Source of the DNA: Bacteroidales bacterium
GTDB lineage: Bacteria > Bacteroidota > Bacteroidia > Bacteroidales > Bacteroidaceae
NCBI GenBank assembly: GCA_015654535.1
Contig: JAATGU010000094.1
Coordinates: forward strand, 1 to 64,000
DNA length: 64,000 bases
Direction: 5' to 3'
Each line of letters begins with the position of its first letter. Position 1 is the stretch's first letter. The position numbers were made by a program, and so were the translations under genes. Of this stretch, positions 33,703 through 42,500 are shown piece by piece. The notes below the pieces were generated by a model, which saw nothing but the letters and a program-made list of their open reading frames with translations, ran no database searches and was not told the DNA's origin.

Positions 33703-34384
33703 CAATAAAATATTCCGGTAGCATTGTACTAGCTGGAAAGTAATACATCCGTTCATAAAAGGTCTGGTTTTTTCAGGCATTTGTTCGGTGGTGGAAAGAG
33801 CACATCGATAAAAGGCAGTCCTTAATCGCAAATAATTATATACGAATAGATAAAAGATACTGTTTCAAAAGCTATAGCTCCTCAAATAAAAAATCAAAAA
33901 AACATTTTTCATATTATTCAATAACCTCTGTTTTTTGTTTTTTCTTATTAATTAATATGATTATCCGCAATATGTCCTAAGATTAAGCCACAATCCTAAA
34001 TCCTTCGAAATTATTTCACCAATGCTTTAAGAGTCATTGCGGATAATCATATATTTTAAATTATTTTTTCCAAAAGATTTTGTCACCTGAGAATCTGCAG
34101 GATATCGTATCCGGATAACCTTATTATAATGCCCTCCAATCATCAAAATGTCTAAAAAAAATTCGACGCTCATCAATTTTTTTTGTTTTGTTGGCAGACA
34201 GCTTTAAAATGCGTTGAATATCCTTCTGGCTGTTGAAGATCCTTACTGGTACTGAATATAAAGAGGATTGGCATTAAACCTTCGTATGCTTCTTCAGTCT
34301 AAAAAAAGCATAAATTGCATATCTTCCATTTAAACAATCTATTTATTTATAATCTTCCTTTTAAGAAGGAACAATTTTAGTATC
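33703..34384. other. 682-base spacer with an inverted repeat and possible gene relics
   Basis: No complete gene is seen. A perfect 17-bp inverted repeat is annotated separately. On the minus strand between about 34140 and 34285 an open stretch encodes a protein-like peptide containing RILKLSANKTKKIDERR and FFRHFDDWRAL, without a start codon, which may be a gene relic. The last 50 bases lead into the pectate lyase gene. Confidence 0.4.
33955..34052. repeat. 17-bp perfect inverted repeat, 64-base interior
   Basis: ATATGATTATCCGCAAT (33955-33971) and ATTGCGGATAATCATAT (34036-34052) are exact inverted copies. No target-site duplication is clear in the flanks, and neither orientation of the interior shows a convincing promoter. 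It may be a small non-autonomous element, an invertible segment or a large hairpin. Confidence 0.65.
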
Positions 34385-35641
34385 ATGAAAAAAAGTATTT
34401 TATTTTTTGCCGTTATAATCTATGCCGGTTTACTTTCTGCACAACAAATCGCATTCCCAGGTGCCGATGGTTTTGGGAAACATGCTATCGGAGGTCGTGG
34501 AGGATCCGTTTACCACGTTACAAACCTGAATGATTCTGGTGCCGGTTCTTTCCGGGATGCCGTAAGCCAACCGAAACGAACAGTCATATTTGATGTAAGC
34601 GGCGTAATAAAGATTCAAAGTAAGTTGTCTGTTTCTTCCTTTATTACTATTGCCGGACAAACTGCACCGGGAGATGGTATTGTGGTATATGGCGACGGAA
34701 TATCCATGACCGGGGCTACCGATGTAGTTATACGCTATATCCGTTTTCGCGGAAGTGTTAGTATGGGGAAAGGTGTCTGTACAGTTTCTTCCGATAATAC
34801 GAAAGATGTCATTTTTGACCATGTATCCATTGAATGGGGACGTTGGGACAATTTCCACATCAAGGACAGCAAGGATATAACTGTTCAGTATTGTCTGTTG
34901 GGGGAAGGAATCAATCCTCAAATGTTTGGTGCCCTGCTTGAAAATCCAACCAATTTGACGATACACCATTGCCTTTGGGTAGACAATCAAAGTCGGAATC
35001 CAAAAGCAAAAGCCGGAATTGAAATTATAAACGATATTATTTATAATTGGGGTAGCAACGGTTTAGTAGGCGGACATTCAGCAGCTCTGCATCACCAGGA
35101 TATTATCAATAATTATTTTATTGCCGGTCCTAACTCCGGTAATGCATTTATTGGCATGTTCACAGCCACGGATCATGTGTATCAAAAAGGGAACATGGTG
35201 GATATGGATAAAGATGGAGTTTTAAACGGTCGGTTGGTAACGGATGAAGACTTCTTAAATACCGGTGCTACTCTGGAGACAAAAACCCAGAATTCGTCCT
35301 TATCCCTATCAAGCATTGAACAACCTGAAGTTGCGTATAAAAACGTATTGTCACAAGCAGGTGCTTCCTTGCATCGGGATGAAATAGATACCCGTTTGGT
35401 AGGTTATGTGAAATCACTGGGCAAGGAAGGCAAGGTGATTAAAGCGGAAACAGAAGTAGGTGGACAAAAAGAATATAAAAGTGCAAAAGCTTTAAAAGAT
35501 ACCGATGGGGATGGAATTCCAGATAGTTGGGAGTCAAAACATCATTTAAATTCTAAAGATCCAGCCGACGCTAACAAGGTTAATAAAGATGGATATACGA
35601 ATCTGGAAGAATACTTAAACGATTTGGTTATCCAAAAATAA
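34385..35641 (+). CDS. Pectate lyase, polysaccharide lyase family 1
   Basis: Exported 418-residue lyase. A signal peptide of about 19 residues ends at LLSAQQ. It is followed by the parallel beta-helix start QIAFPGADGFGKHAIGGRGG and by rungs such as ITIAGQTAPGDGI, VVIRYIRFRG and VIFDHVSIEW. The C-terminal segment DTDGDGIPDSWESKHHLN (about 372-390) is a calcium-binding type-3 repeat typical of Bacteroidetes pectate lyases. It cleaves polygalacturonate by beta-elimination, using calcium. The next gene degrades the resulting oligogalacturonates. No SusC/SusD pair accompanies them. Confidence 0.9.
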   Translation: MKKSILFFAVIIYAGLLSAQQIAFPGADGFGKHAIGGRGGSVYHVTNLNDSGAGSFRDAVSQPKRTVIFDVSGVIKIQSKLSVSSFITIAGQTAPGDGIVVYGDGISMTGATDVVIRYIRFRGSVSMGKGVCTVSSDNTKDVIFDHVSIEWGRWDNFHIKDSKDITVQYCLLGEGINPQMFGALLENPTNLTIHHCLWVDNQSRNPKAKAGIEIINDIIYNWGSNGLVGGHSAALHHQDIINNYFIAGPNSGNAFIGMFTATDHVYQKGNMVDMDKDGVLNGRLVTDEDFLNTGATLETKTQNSSLSLSSIEQPEVAYKNVLSQAGASLHRDEIDTRLVGYVKSLGKEGKVIKAETEVGGQKEYKSAKALKDTDGDGIPDSWESKHHLNSKDPADANKVNKDGYTNLEEYLNDLVIQK

Positions 35642-35645
35642 TCCG

Positions 35646-35716
35646 TACCGTTAAAATAGATCTTGAAAAAAAATTCCAGAATTTTCGTTCTTTCTGTGAG
35701 ATAGTACTTAACGGTA
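35646..35716. repeat. Short inverted repeat between the two pectin genes
   Basis: TACCGTTAA (35646-35654) and TTAACGGTA (35708-35716) are exact inverted copies 53 bases apart. The arms are short and the role is unclear. Confidence 0.35.
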
Positions 35717-35880
35717 TAGTTTATTTACGTATCCGTTCAAGTTTGAAAAACACTGACATCTTTAAGATAGAATTCAAGTATTAAAAAACACATAAAAAAT
35801 ATCAATTAAGTTAATGAATCAAATCCTGTAAAGAGTTTACTTTGAACTATTATCTAATAAAATTATAAAATTCCATTAAA

Positions 35881-37119
35881 ATGAAAAAAAAATTCAAGTT
35901 GTTTTTAATTTTTGTATCGATGTATATCGTATCCTCTTCTTCTTTATTTGCACAGGAAATCCTGCAAACAGGCGGAAAAAAAATGCCTTCTGTCTGGATT
36001 GATAAAGACACACACCACAAAGTAATGCGACTGACGCAACGGGATGGGAATAGCGCCAGCTTCTATTTCCATAACAATCCTTTTATCAGTGGAGATGGGA
36101 AGACTGGAGACCGAATGGTATTTTACGGCAATGATAAATATAAGGCAGATGGCGTAGGAATGCAGTTGTTTACGGTGAACCTTTCCAATTTAAAAATCAC
36201 TCAACTTACGGATAAACGATTTCGTAAAAACGGCGAAATTGTCGGAAAAAAGAACCACAACGTTTATTATCAGGTGAATGATTCTATTTTTGCAATCAAT
36301 ATAGATTCCCGCAAAACGTCTTTAGTATTTGTCTTTCCACAGGACTTTAAAGGTGGAATTACTACTTTAAATTCCAACGAAACCCTGTTAGGTGGAGTAT
36401 GGGCTTCCGATGCTGAAAAAGAAATATCTCGAAAAAATCCGTTAAAACATGATTATTTCAACAAGATATATGATGCAAAACTTAAAAGGACTTTATTTAC
36501 TATTGACTTGAATACGAAAAAGCTGACAAAATTATTTTCCGATACTGCCTGGTTGAATCATGTGCAATTTTCACCAGCCGATCCTAAATTAATGATGTTT
36601 TGTCATGAAGGTCCCTGGCACAAAGTAGACAGGATTTGGACGATTAATATCGATACGAAGGCTGTGAAGTTGATGCATAAGCGTACGGTAAATATGGAAA
36701 TTGCAGGACATGAATGGTTTAGCCCTGATGGTAAGATAATTTGGTATGACCTTCAACAACCTCGCGGAGAAACATTTTATGTGGGAGGAACGGATGTAAA
36801 TAGCGGAAAAGAAATCAAATATAAATTTGACAGAGACCAATGGAGTGTTCATTATACTATTTCGCCTGATCAAAAACTTTTTGCAGGGGATGGTGGTGAC
36901 TCCACAGCTGTAGCAAAGGCGAAAGATGGTAAGTGGATTAACCTCTTTATTCCGGAAGGAGATCATTTTAAGTATGAACACCTTGTAAATATGAATAATC
37001 ATCAATATCACCTGGAACCAAATGTTCATTTCTCTCCAGACGGAAAATGGATAATATTCCGGGCGAATTTTGAAGGATTTGAAAGCGTATATGCTGTAGA
37101 AATTGCAAAAAGCAAATAA
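35881..37119 (+). CDS. Oligogalacturonate lyase, PL22-type
   Basis: Exported 412-residue protein (signal peptide about 1-24, ending SLFAQE). The rest is a seven-bladed propeller typical of oligogalacturonide lyases. Markers are VMRLTQRDGNSASFYF, the blade motif LNHVQFSPADPKLMMFCHEG, HEWFSPDGKIIWYDLQQPRG and the metal-site-like LEPNVHFSPDGKW. Cytosolic PL22 enzymes cut unsaturated di- and oligogalacturonates. The signal peptide suggests a periplasmic site here. It follows the PL1 gene by 239 bases, which is a functional pair: endolyase, then oligomer lyase. Confidence 0.87.
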   Translation: MKKKFKLFLIFVSMYIVSSSSLFAQEILQTGGKKMPSVWIDKDTHHKVMRLTQRDGNSASFYFHNNPFISGDGKTGDRMVFYGNDKYKADGVGMQLFTVNLSNLKITQLTDKRFRKNGEIVGKKNHNVYYQVNDSIFAINIDSRKTSLVFVFPQDFKGGITTLNSNETLLGGVWASDAEKEISRKNPLKHDYFNKIYDAKLKRTLFTIDLNTKKLTKLFSDTAWLNHVQFSPADPKLMMFCHEGPWHKVDRIWTINIDTKAVKLMHKRTVNMEIAGHEWFSPDGKIIWYDLQQPRGETFYVGGTDVNSGKEIKYKFDRDQWSVHYTISPDQKLFAGDGGDSTAVAKAKDGKWINLFIPEGDHFKYEHLVNMNNHQYHLEPNVHFSPDGKWIIFRANFEGFESVYAVEIAKSK

Positions 37120-37172
37120 TAATTAAACAGTCAGCTGATTGAAAAAAGCAGGATTTATACATTAAACGACAG

Positions 37173-37200
37173 GGAAGTTATCCCAAACAGGATAGCTTCC
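37173..37200 (+). terminator. Hairpin after the PL22-type gene
   Basis: GGAAGTTATCC pairs with GGATAGCTTCC (one G-U pair) around a 6-base loop, followed by TTTG, 53 bases past the stop codon. Confidence 0.5.
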
Positions 37201-37262
37201 TTTGAATAAAGTAAAAAATGAGTTGTAAATCATGCTCTTAAAGAACTAATTTGTAAAATATA

Positions 37263-37313
37263 AACTATTTGTTTTAGACTAAATTTCTTAACTTTAGTCT
37301 AAAACAAATAGTT
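37263..37313. repeat. 21-bp perfect palindromic hairpin
   Basis: The arms at 37263-37283 (starting AACTATTTGTTTT) and 37293-37313 (ending AAACAAATAGTT) are exact inverted copies around a 9-base loop, with T-rich sequence on the right. It can act as a two-way terminator between the pectin genes and the toxin locus, or be a small repeat element. Confidence 0.7.
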
Positions 37314-37656
37314 CTTTTATAAACAAATACTTGTTAGTCTATTTTGGTTAGGCAAGCAACTGAATTTACATAATTTGCTGGCAAATACTGAAATACCAAT
37401 TTTAAAGTGCATTAGTAATGAATCTATTCATTACAATGTGTAACAGGAAGACAGCTTTTATCTGGAAGGTTCTGGAAAAATTGATTCTTCTATCAATTGA
37501 AAAGACTCCTAATGATTTGGAGTTATAAAAGCGGTATTTATTAGTTGTTTTTATATTAAATGATTTATTTATAATACTGATAATCATTATATTTATAACA
37601 AAAAATAGACATGAATATCCAATAAGTCTTTCTCAATAGAAGAATTACATCGTCAA

Positions 37657-37953
37657 TTAGGACATAAACGTTAACTGGAGATATGGAATTACTCCAAAGT
37701 CTGATTCCCAGCCATAATCGCCCAAGCTGCTATAGCAATACAAAGTATCTGGACTAATGCCCTCTGCATCAATACTACATTGATACAATGTGTCAGCACT
37801 TGTGATATGCATCCACCAAAGTTGCTGACAAACAATTTCTTTATTTGATTTATTAGCTAACGTAATGCAGCGATGTCCGTTATCCTTACTCGGACAAGCG
37901 CACAGCAAAATACTTGCTGCGATCAGTGTTATTCCTATTCTGAACTGTTTCAT
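37657..37953 (-). pseudogene. Truncated copy of the RHS-linked lipoprotein
   Basis: A 98-residue frame whose first 94 or so residues closely match the lipoprotein at 39033-39464: leader MKQFRIGITLIAASILLCAC, then NGHRCITLANKSNKEIVCQ and DTLYCYSSLGDYGWESDF. Identity stops abruptly after IPYLQL, where the DNA diverges behind CCAGTTA (near 37670). The last 45 or so residues of the full copy are absent and replaced by four unrelated ones. It is a degraded duplicate. It may still make a lipoprotein, but the full-length version is the better candidate for a working gene. Confidence 0.75.
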
Positions 37954-37963
37954 AGCTTATCTT

Positions 37964-38086
37964 ATTTTACACGGTTATTATTGTAATATATTCCATTTGC
38001 AATTCCAACTTCCTGGGCATAGTAGCCATAGGCAAATTCCAGCAACCCCGCTCCTTCTATCTGCCCCTGCCGCTTCTCAGAGCTTT
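37964..38086 (-). pseudogene. Displaced RHS fragment A
   Basis: On the minus strand about 38011-38082 encodes SEKRQ...IEGAGLLEFAYGYYAQ, matching TSEKRQIEGSGSFEFTYGYNAQ inside the large RHS protein (DNA near 41369-41432). It is joined directly to 37964-38010, which matches the extreme 3' end of the RHS gene (near 39478-39527, including TTGCAATTCCAA). This is an internal deletion scar of an RHS gene lying just upstream of the truncated lipoprotein copy. Confidence 0.75.
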
Positions 38087-38088
38087 GA

Positions 38089-38688
38089 TTAAAACCTATA
38101 CCCGATTCCAATATTCACTCCTATTTGCGTTAATTTTTCATCAAAGCTGGAAGAAGTATTATTAGTGGCGAGACCTAACATATTCAACTGTACCTGCGGA
38201 GATATTGATAAAGATATTCCTGACTTCAATGTGTATTCCGCCCCTAAACCAGCTAATCCTCCAAGCCCCCAAGTATATCCCTTATACGGGTGATAATTCA
38301 GGCTGATTCCGCCTTTCGCATACAAATATTTTCCAAAATGGTATTTTATACATATCGGGACAGAAAATATACCAAACGAATCATCATAATTAGATGAATT
38401 TGAATATCCTGACATATATCTGGTTGACATAAAATTCAGCCGATATAGGGTGGCGGTAAGCCCAATACAAAATTCCGAGACTTTAGATGTTCTGTAGGCG
38501 TAATCAAATGCTATGCTAAAATAATCTTTGCTTTTGTAATTTTTCTCACTTAAATATTCCAATCGGCTACTTGAATAGCTAGACTTTCCATAAGAAAGAT
38601 GTCCGCCAAGATAATATTTTTTTTGCTCCTGCGCAGAAAGAATGGTTGTTATGGATATAAGAAAAATTATTAGTAAATGCTTTTTCAT
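38089..38688 (-). CDS. Outer-membrane beta-barrel protein of unknown function
   Basis: A 199-residue exported protein. A signal peptide of about 19 residues ends at ILSAQE. The rest consists of alternating strands (KYYLGGHLSYGKSSYSSS, DYFSIAFDYAYRTSKVSEF, YLYAKGGISLNYHPYKGY, LTQIGVNIGIGYRF) ending in the terminal Phe usual for barrels. It sits between two displaced RHS fragments on the same strand, where a toxin tip's immunity or accessory gene would be expected. No sequence feature shows that it protects against a toxin. Confidence 0.72.
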   Translation of the reverse strand: MKKHLLIIFLISITTILSAQEQKKYYLGGHLSYGKSSYSSSRLEYLSEKNYKSKDYFSIAFDYAYRTSKVSEFCIGLTATLYRLNFMSTRYMSGYSNSSNYDDSFGIFSVPICIKYHFGKYLYAKGGISLNYHPYKGYTWGLGGLAGLGAEYTLKSGISLSISPQVQLNMLGLATNNTSSSFDEKLTQIGVNIGIGYRF

Positions 38689-38764
38689 TGTAATAATAAG
38701 TATTATAATTATTTCATTTATCTATGTTTAGATATCATATATCCACCATCATATTTCTTCCTAA

Positions 38765-38875
38765 AGTAATTCCAGATGTAAAGTATAGAGCCAGCTGTAT
38801 CCACCTAACCCTGTTTTGAATGAAATATTGCCGTTGGTGGCATAATTCATCTGCATCACGTCGGTGGAGCATATA
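38765..38875 (-). pseudogene. Displaced RHS fragment B
   Basis: Minus-strand translation gives STDVMQMNYATNGNISFKTG and then LGGYSWLY, aligned with STDVMQMDYATNGNLSSKTG and VGAYTYLAS of the large RHS protein (DNA near 40933-41016). At DNA level about 85 bases (38787-38871) are nearly identical. The frame then ends in a stop. It is a second, independent piece of RHS repeat region lying downstream of the intact gene. Confidence 0.75.
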
Positions 38876-38958
38876 TTGTGAATAAAATAAAACGAGATTG
38901 TTTCATAAATCTTATGATATTGGAAAAGAAATTAGTTATTGTTGAACTTTATAAAATC

Positions 38959-38991
38959 CTCTCAGATGAGCCAAAGTAACTCACCTGAGAG
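38959..38991 (-). terminator. Terminator of the RHS operon
   Basis: CTCTCAGATGAG pairs with CTCACCTGAGAG (one G-U pair) around a 9-base loop. On the minus strand it is followed by GGATTTTATAAAG. It lies 42 bases beyond the stop of the lipoprotein gene. Confidence 0.7.
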
Positions 38992-39032
38992 AATAGATTT
39001 GGTTTATAAAGCGCGGATACAGTCGTATGGAT

Positions 39033-39464
39033 TTACTCCTCCGGTGGATACACCACCGTCCAGTTCATCCGTTGCAAATCTTCCAGTTTTAGCCGATAGC
39101 GATGCAAAATGGGAACATATTTACGAATTGTATCACAAGGCTCTCCTAAATATTTACTATAAGTTTCTGCATCCATAATCAATAACTGGAGATATGGAAT
39201 TGCTTCAAAGTCTGATTCCCAGCCATAATCGCTCAGGCTGCTATAGCAATACAAAGTATCTGCCCGAATGCCCTCTGCACCAATGTGACACTGATACAAT
39301 GTATCTGCATTTGTAATACTTCCTGACCATAATGCTTGACAAACAATTTCTTGATCGGATTTATTAGCTAACGTAATGTACTGATGTCCGTTATCCTTAC
39401 TCGGACAAGCACACAGCAAAATACTTGCTGCGATTAGTGTTATTGCTATTCGAAACTGTTTCAT
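39033..39464 (-). CDS. Lipoprotein, candidate immunity protein of the RHS toxin
   Basis: A 143-residue lipoprotein: leader MKQFRIAITLIAASILLCAC with C20 as the lipidated residue, followed by a beta-rich domain (GHQYITLANKSDQEIVCQ, DTLYQCHIGAEGIRADTLYC) and a helical end (YSKYLGEPCDTIRKYVPILH). It starts 43 bases after the RHS gene on the same strand, the usual place of a polymorphic-toxin immunity gene. A truncated second copy lies 1.1 kb farther on. The lipid anchor would place it in the periplasm or outer membrane, which fits protection against an exported toxin. The immunity role is an inference from context. Confidence 0.65.
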   Translation of the reverse strand: MKQFRIAITLIAASILLCACPSKDNGHQYITLANKSDQEIVCQALWSGSITNADTLYQCHIGAEGIRADTLYCYSSLSDYGWESDFEAIPYLQLLIMDAETYSKYLGEPCDTIRKYVPILHRYRLKLEDLQRMNWTVVYPPEE

Positions 39465-39507
39465 TTTTTATCTTATTTTATTTTACACGATTATTATTGT
39501 AATGTGT

Positions 39508-42500
39508 TCAATTTGCAATTCCAATACTCACAACGCCAACGGAACCAATTAACCAAGATGCAGTGTCGTACCACTTGGCATGCAAGGTTAAGCTATTATT
39601 TATCAAATCTATAGTCTCAGAATTGTTGTAATCATAATATGTATTCCTTGTTGCTGTGTGATTAACGTCTAAAGGATTTTTCCAGAAATTCCAACCTTGT
39701 TGTACTCCACTTTTTATATTTTCATTATATTGCTTTTCAGTTTGATAGAAACCATCCACATGTTCGTTGAAATAGAGGAATGCCCTACGGTTAGCATCTT
39801 GTTCAAATGGTTGATATCTATGTTTATTACCGTTTTTATCAGCACTCATTAAACTTGGTATGCCAACTCTAGGAAGATAGCCCCATCCCATGGATTGACT
39901 CTGTAGGTAGTGACCATATTCATGCTGAAACAAGGGGTTGTTGGGATCTGCAGCAATTTCTCTGTTTCCGACAATATAACTACCCAATGTAACGGCAGTT
40001 TTACCCCAATTTCGGCCACTGGTCACGGTAGCGCCTCCCCAATAGTCTACCTGATCCACCTGCCCGGCATAATTGGAAAACTGTGCCCAATTATAGCCAA
40101 CCAAAGTTTGAGGTAATTGCCATGTAAAACGTGATGTCACTTCCCACAACCGTCCCAAAAAACTTTTATTGCTATCGGAAGCAAATAGACCACCAAATAT
40201 CTTCACTTCGTTTACTCCACCTTGCCAGCCTGTTTCGAAAGGATTTTTGCCATTAAATAGTCCTTTGAAGAAACCAAAAGTATAGCCAAATATAAATTCG
40301 CCATTCGGATCTGTATACTTCAGTGGATTATTCAAGCAATAGGAATACCGGTTGAAATTCTGGCTGAAATCCGACATCTGCACAAACGGGTCAGGACTCA
40401 GGAAGCGTCCCAGTATGGGATCATAGAGCCGTCCATTCATATTGATCAGGTCGAACTCCGGCAGATGTTCATGCCCCGTGTAGCCACGATGGAAAGCAAA
40501 AGTATTGTTCGTTATGGTTTGCTTGCCCCATACATCGTAGGAAGCTTTGAACACTTCCGTGCCATTACCGTCAACCAGCTTCACAATGCTGCCCAAATTG
40601 TCAGCGCAGGAATAGTAAATCTTATCGTCCACGTTGTCCTGCTTCACATAGATAGCACCACCCTCCAGGTAGTATAACCGGCTCGTCACACCGTCCTTGG
40701 TTATCTGCTCATAGTCTCCGGCAAATATAGAGGTTTTTATGGAAACATCATTCTGTTTGAGCACGGTTTTCCATCTTTCCTGGTCGGGACCATAGGTAAA
40801 GTCCAGACGGTATCCGCTCTTTGTGTCCGTAATAGTTTGTATCTTTCCAAATGCATTGAATGTAGTTGACTGAGTCGATTGGGAAATCAGGTTGCCGCTG
40901 TTTTCTACTCCCCCCACGGCATGAGGTTTAGACGCAAGATAGGTGTATGCTCCCACACCCGTCTTCGATGAGAGATTGCCGTTGGTGGCATAATCCATCT
41001 GCATCACGTCAGTGGATCCTTCCTTGACAGAGGTGAGGCGGTCGAGGTTATCATAAGTGAATGTCTCCGCTTGATCCAGCATTCCCGAGCGGGAAGTCAG
41101 GTTGCCGGTGGCGCCATCGAACACGAAATCCATATTGTGCAACACCCCGGTGCCTTTCAGCGTTTTCAAATTGGTGAGCAGGCCTTGCGAATTGCGGGTT
41201 TCGGCGGTAGTCAGCGTTCCACCCAAGCGGGTGATAGTGACCGTGCCGGTAGCTCCTGCCAATTCCCACAAGGTTTGTGCATCTGTCGATACTTTTTCCA
41301 GATTTCCATAGGCATCGTATTGCTTATTGACAGCCAAACTGCCCGGATAAGTGATCCGACTGAGCTGTCCTTGGGCATTGTAGCCATAAGTAAATTCAAA
41401 CGAACCCGATCCTTCTATCTGCCGTTTTTCGGAAGTGGTACGACCATACGTGTCGTAAGCATATTCCTGGTAGTTGTTTCCAGTCTGTTCCTTCACCAAT
41501 CGCAGCAACTCATTGCCCGATGTGCCGTAGGCGTAGGTAGTGACAACACCATCCACTGTGGACGTGGTAAGCCGTCCGAGGTCATCATATTCATTGACGG
41601 TGACTTTTCCCCGGCTATCCTCTTGCCTTGTCAACCTTCCGGCAGCATCGTAATTATAGGTAATGGTACCGGCATTGGGATCAGTCAGTGTACGCTGGGT
41701 TCCCGTGTCGTCATAAGTCATGGAGAAAACAGCCCCTTCGGCGGTAACCGTTTTGGGCTTGCCAAGCGATGTGCAGGCATAAGTTATTGTCGCCACCGGA
41801 TCGGTAACCAATTTCAAGCCACCCCAGGCATCGTAAGTCTTGGTATAGGTTCGTCCGTTGGTGGTAGTGGACACCGTGCGATTGCCATAGCTGTATGAGG
41901 TGCTTTGCCCGGCACTGTTGCTTTGAGTGCTTACCCGTCCGCGTCCGTCGTAGGTGAAGCTTTCGGTGGTGGTGAGATTACCGGTCTGCGACTGTTTTTG
42001 TGTCACTTGTACTTTGTCATTGTAGGCCGTTGTCTTTTGAATGTTCAACCCTTTTTCGCCGATTGATTCAACTAACACTTCACGTCCCTGATTGTCATAC
42101 CAGGTTTTCACCCAAGGTTGCCCTGTTCCCTGAACAAGGGTAAAATACCGCTTGCCGGACTTGTTGTTCCATCCTCTGCTGAAAGTAGTTTTTCTACCGT
42201 CCGGCAAGAGGGTAGATGTGCGGTTGCCCCAGTTATCATAGGTATGAGTGGTTGTCAGTGGATAGGATGGATCGCTTTCATCCTTTTCTGTCAGTACATT
42301 CCCCCAATTGTCATAGGTAAAGGTGCTTACCGATGACTCCGGTGATGTGTAATTTTTTACCACAAAGCGTTTGGTGGCGTCATAATCTACATATTTGGTG
42401 ACAGGCTTTATACCCGAACCGGAGGTAACAGATGTTAATACATTTCCAAACGAGTCGCAGGTGTAATTGGCTGTTGAGGGCATGGAAGATCCATAATTAT

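Larger units (their letters stand above)
37120..37656. other. 537-base spacer after the pectin genes
   Basis: No gene is supported. A 61-codon minus-strand frame at 37402-37587 has an implausible composition. The spacer holds an imperfect hairpin at 37173-37200, the 21-bp palindrome at 37263-37313 and scattered short frames that may be gene debris. Its right end is the break point of the truncated lipoprotein gene. Confidence 0.5.
38689..39032. other. 344-base spacer with RHS relic and a terminator
   Basis: It contains RHS fragment B and a hairpin terminator, described separately. The plus-strand 79-codon frame at 38939-39178 overlaps the lipoprotein gene antisense and is not considered a gene. 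Confidence 0.6.

Noticed and set aside
34140..34285. Possible gene on the minus strand upstream of the pectate lyase
   Set aside because: The open stretch looks protein-like but has no start codon in frame and no recognisable family, so it is only mentioned as a possible relic.
37402..37587. 61-codon minus-strand open frame in the spacer
   Set aside because: It has no signal peptide, motif or neighbouring promoter, and lies in AT-rich sequence where such frames arise by chance.
41071..41898. Long 275-codon plus-strand open frame
   Set aside because: It lies antisense within the RHS gene. The RHS reading frame has clear repeat motifs here and the antisense product has no protein-like features.
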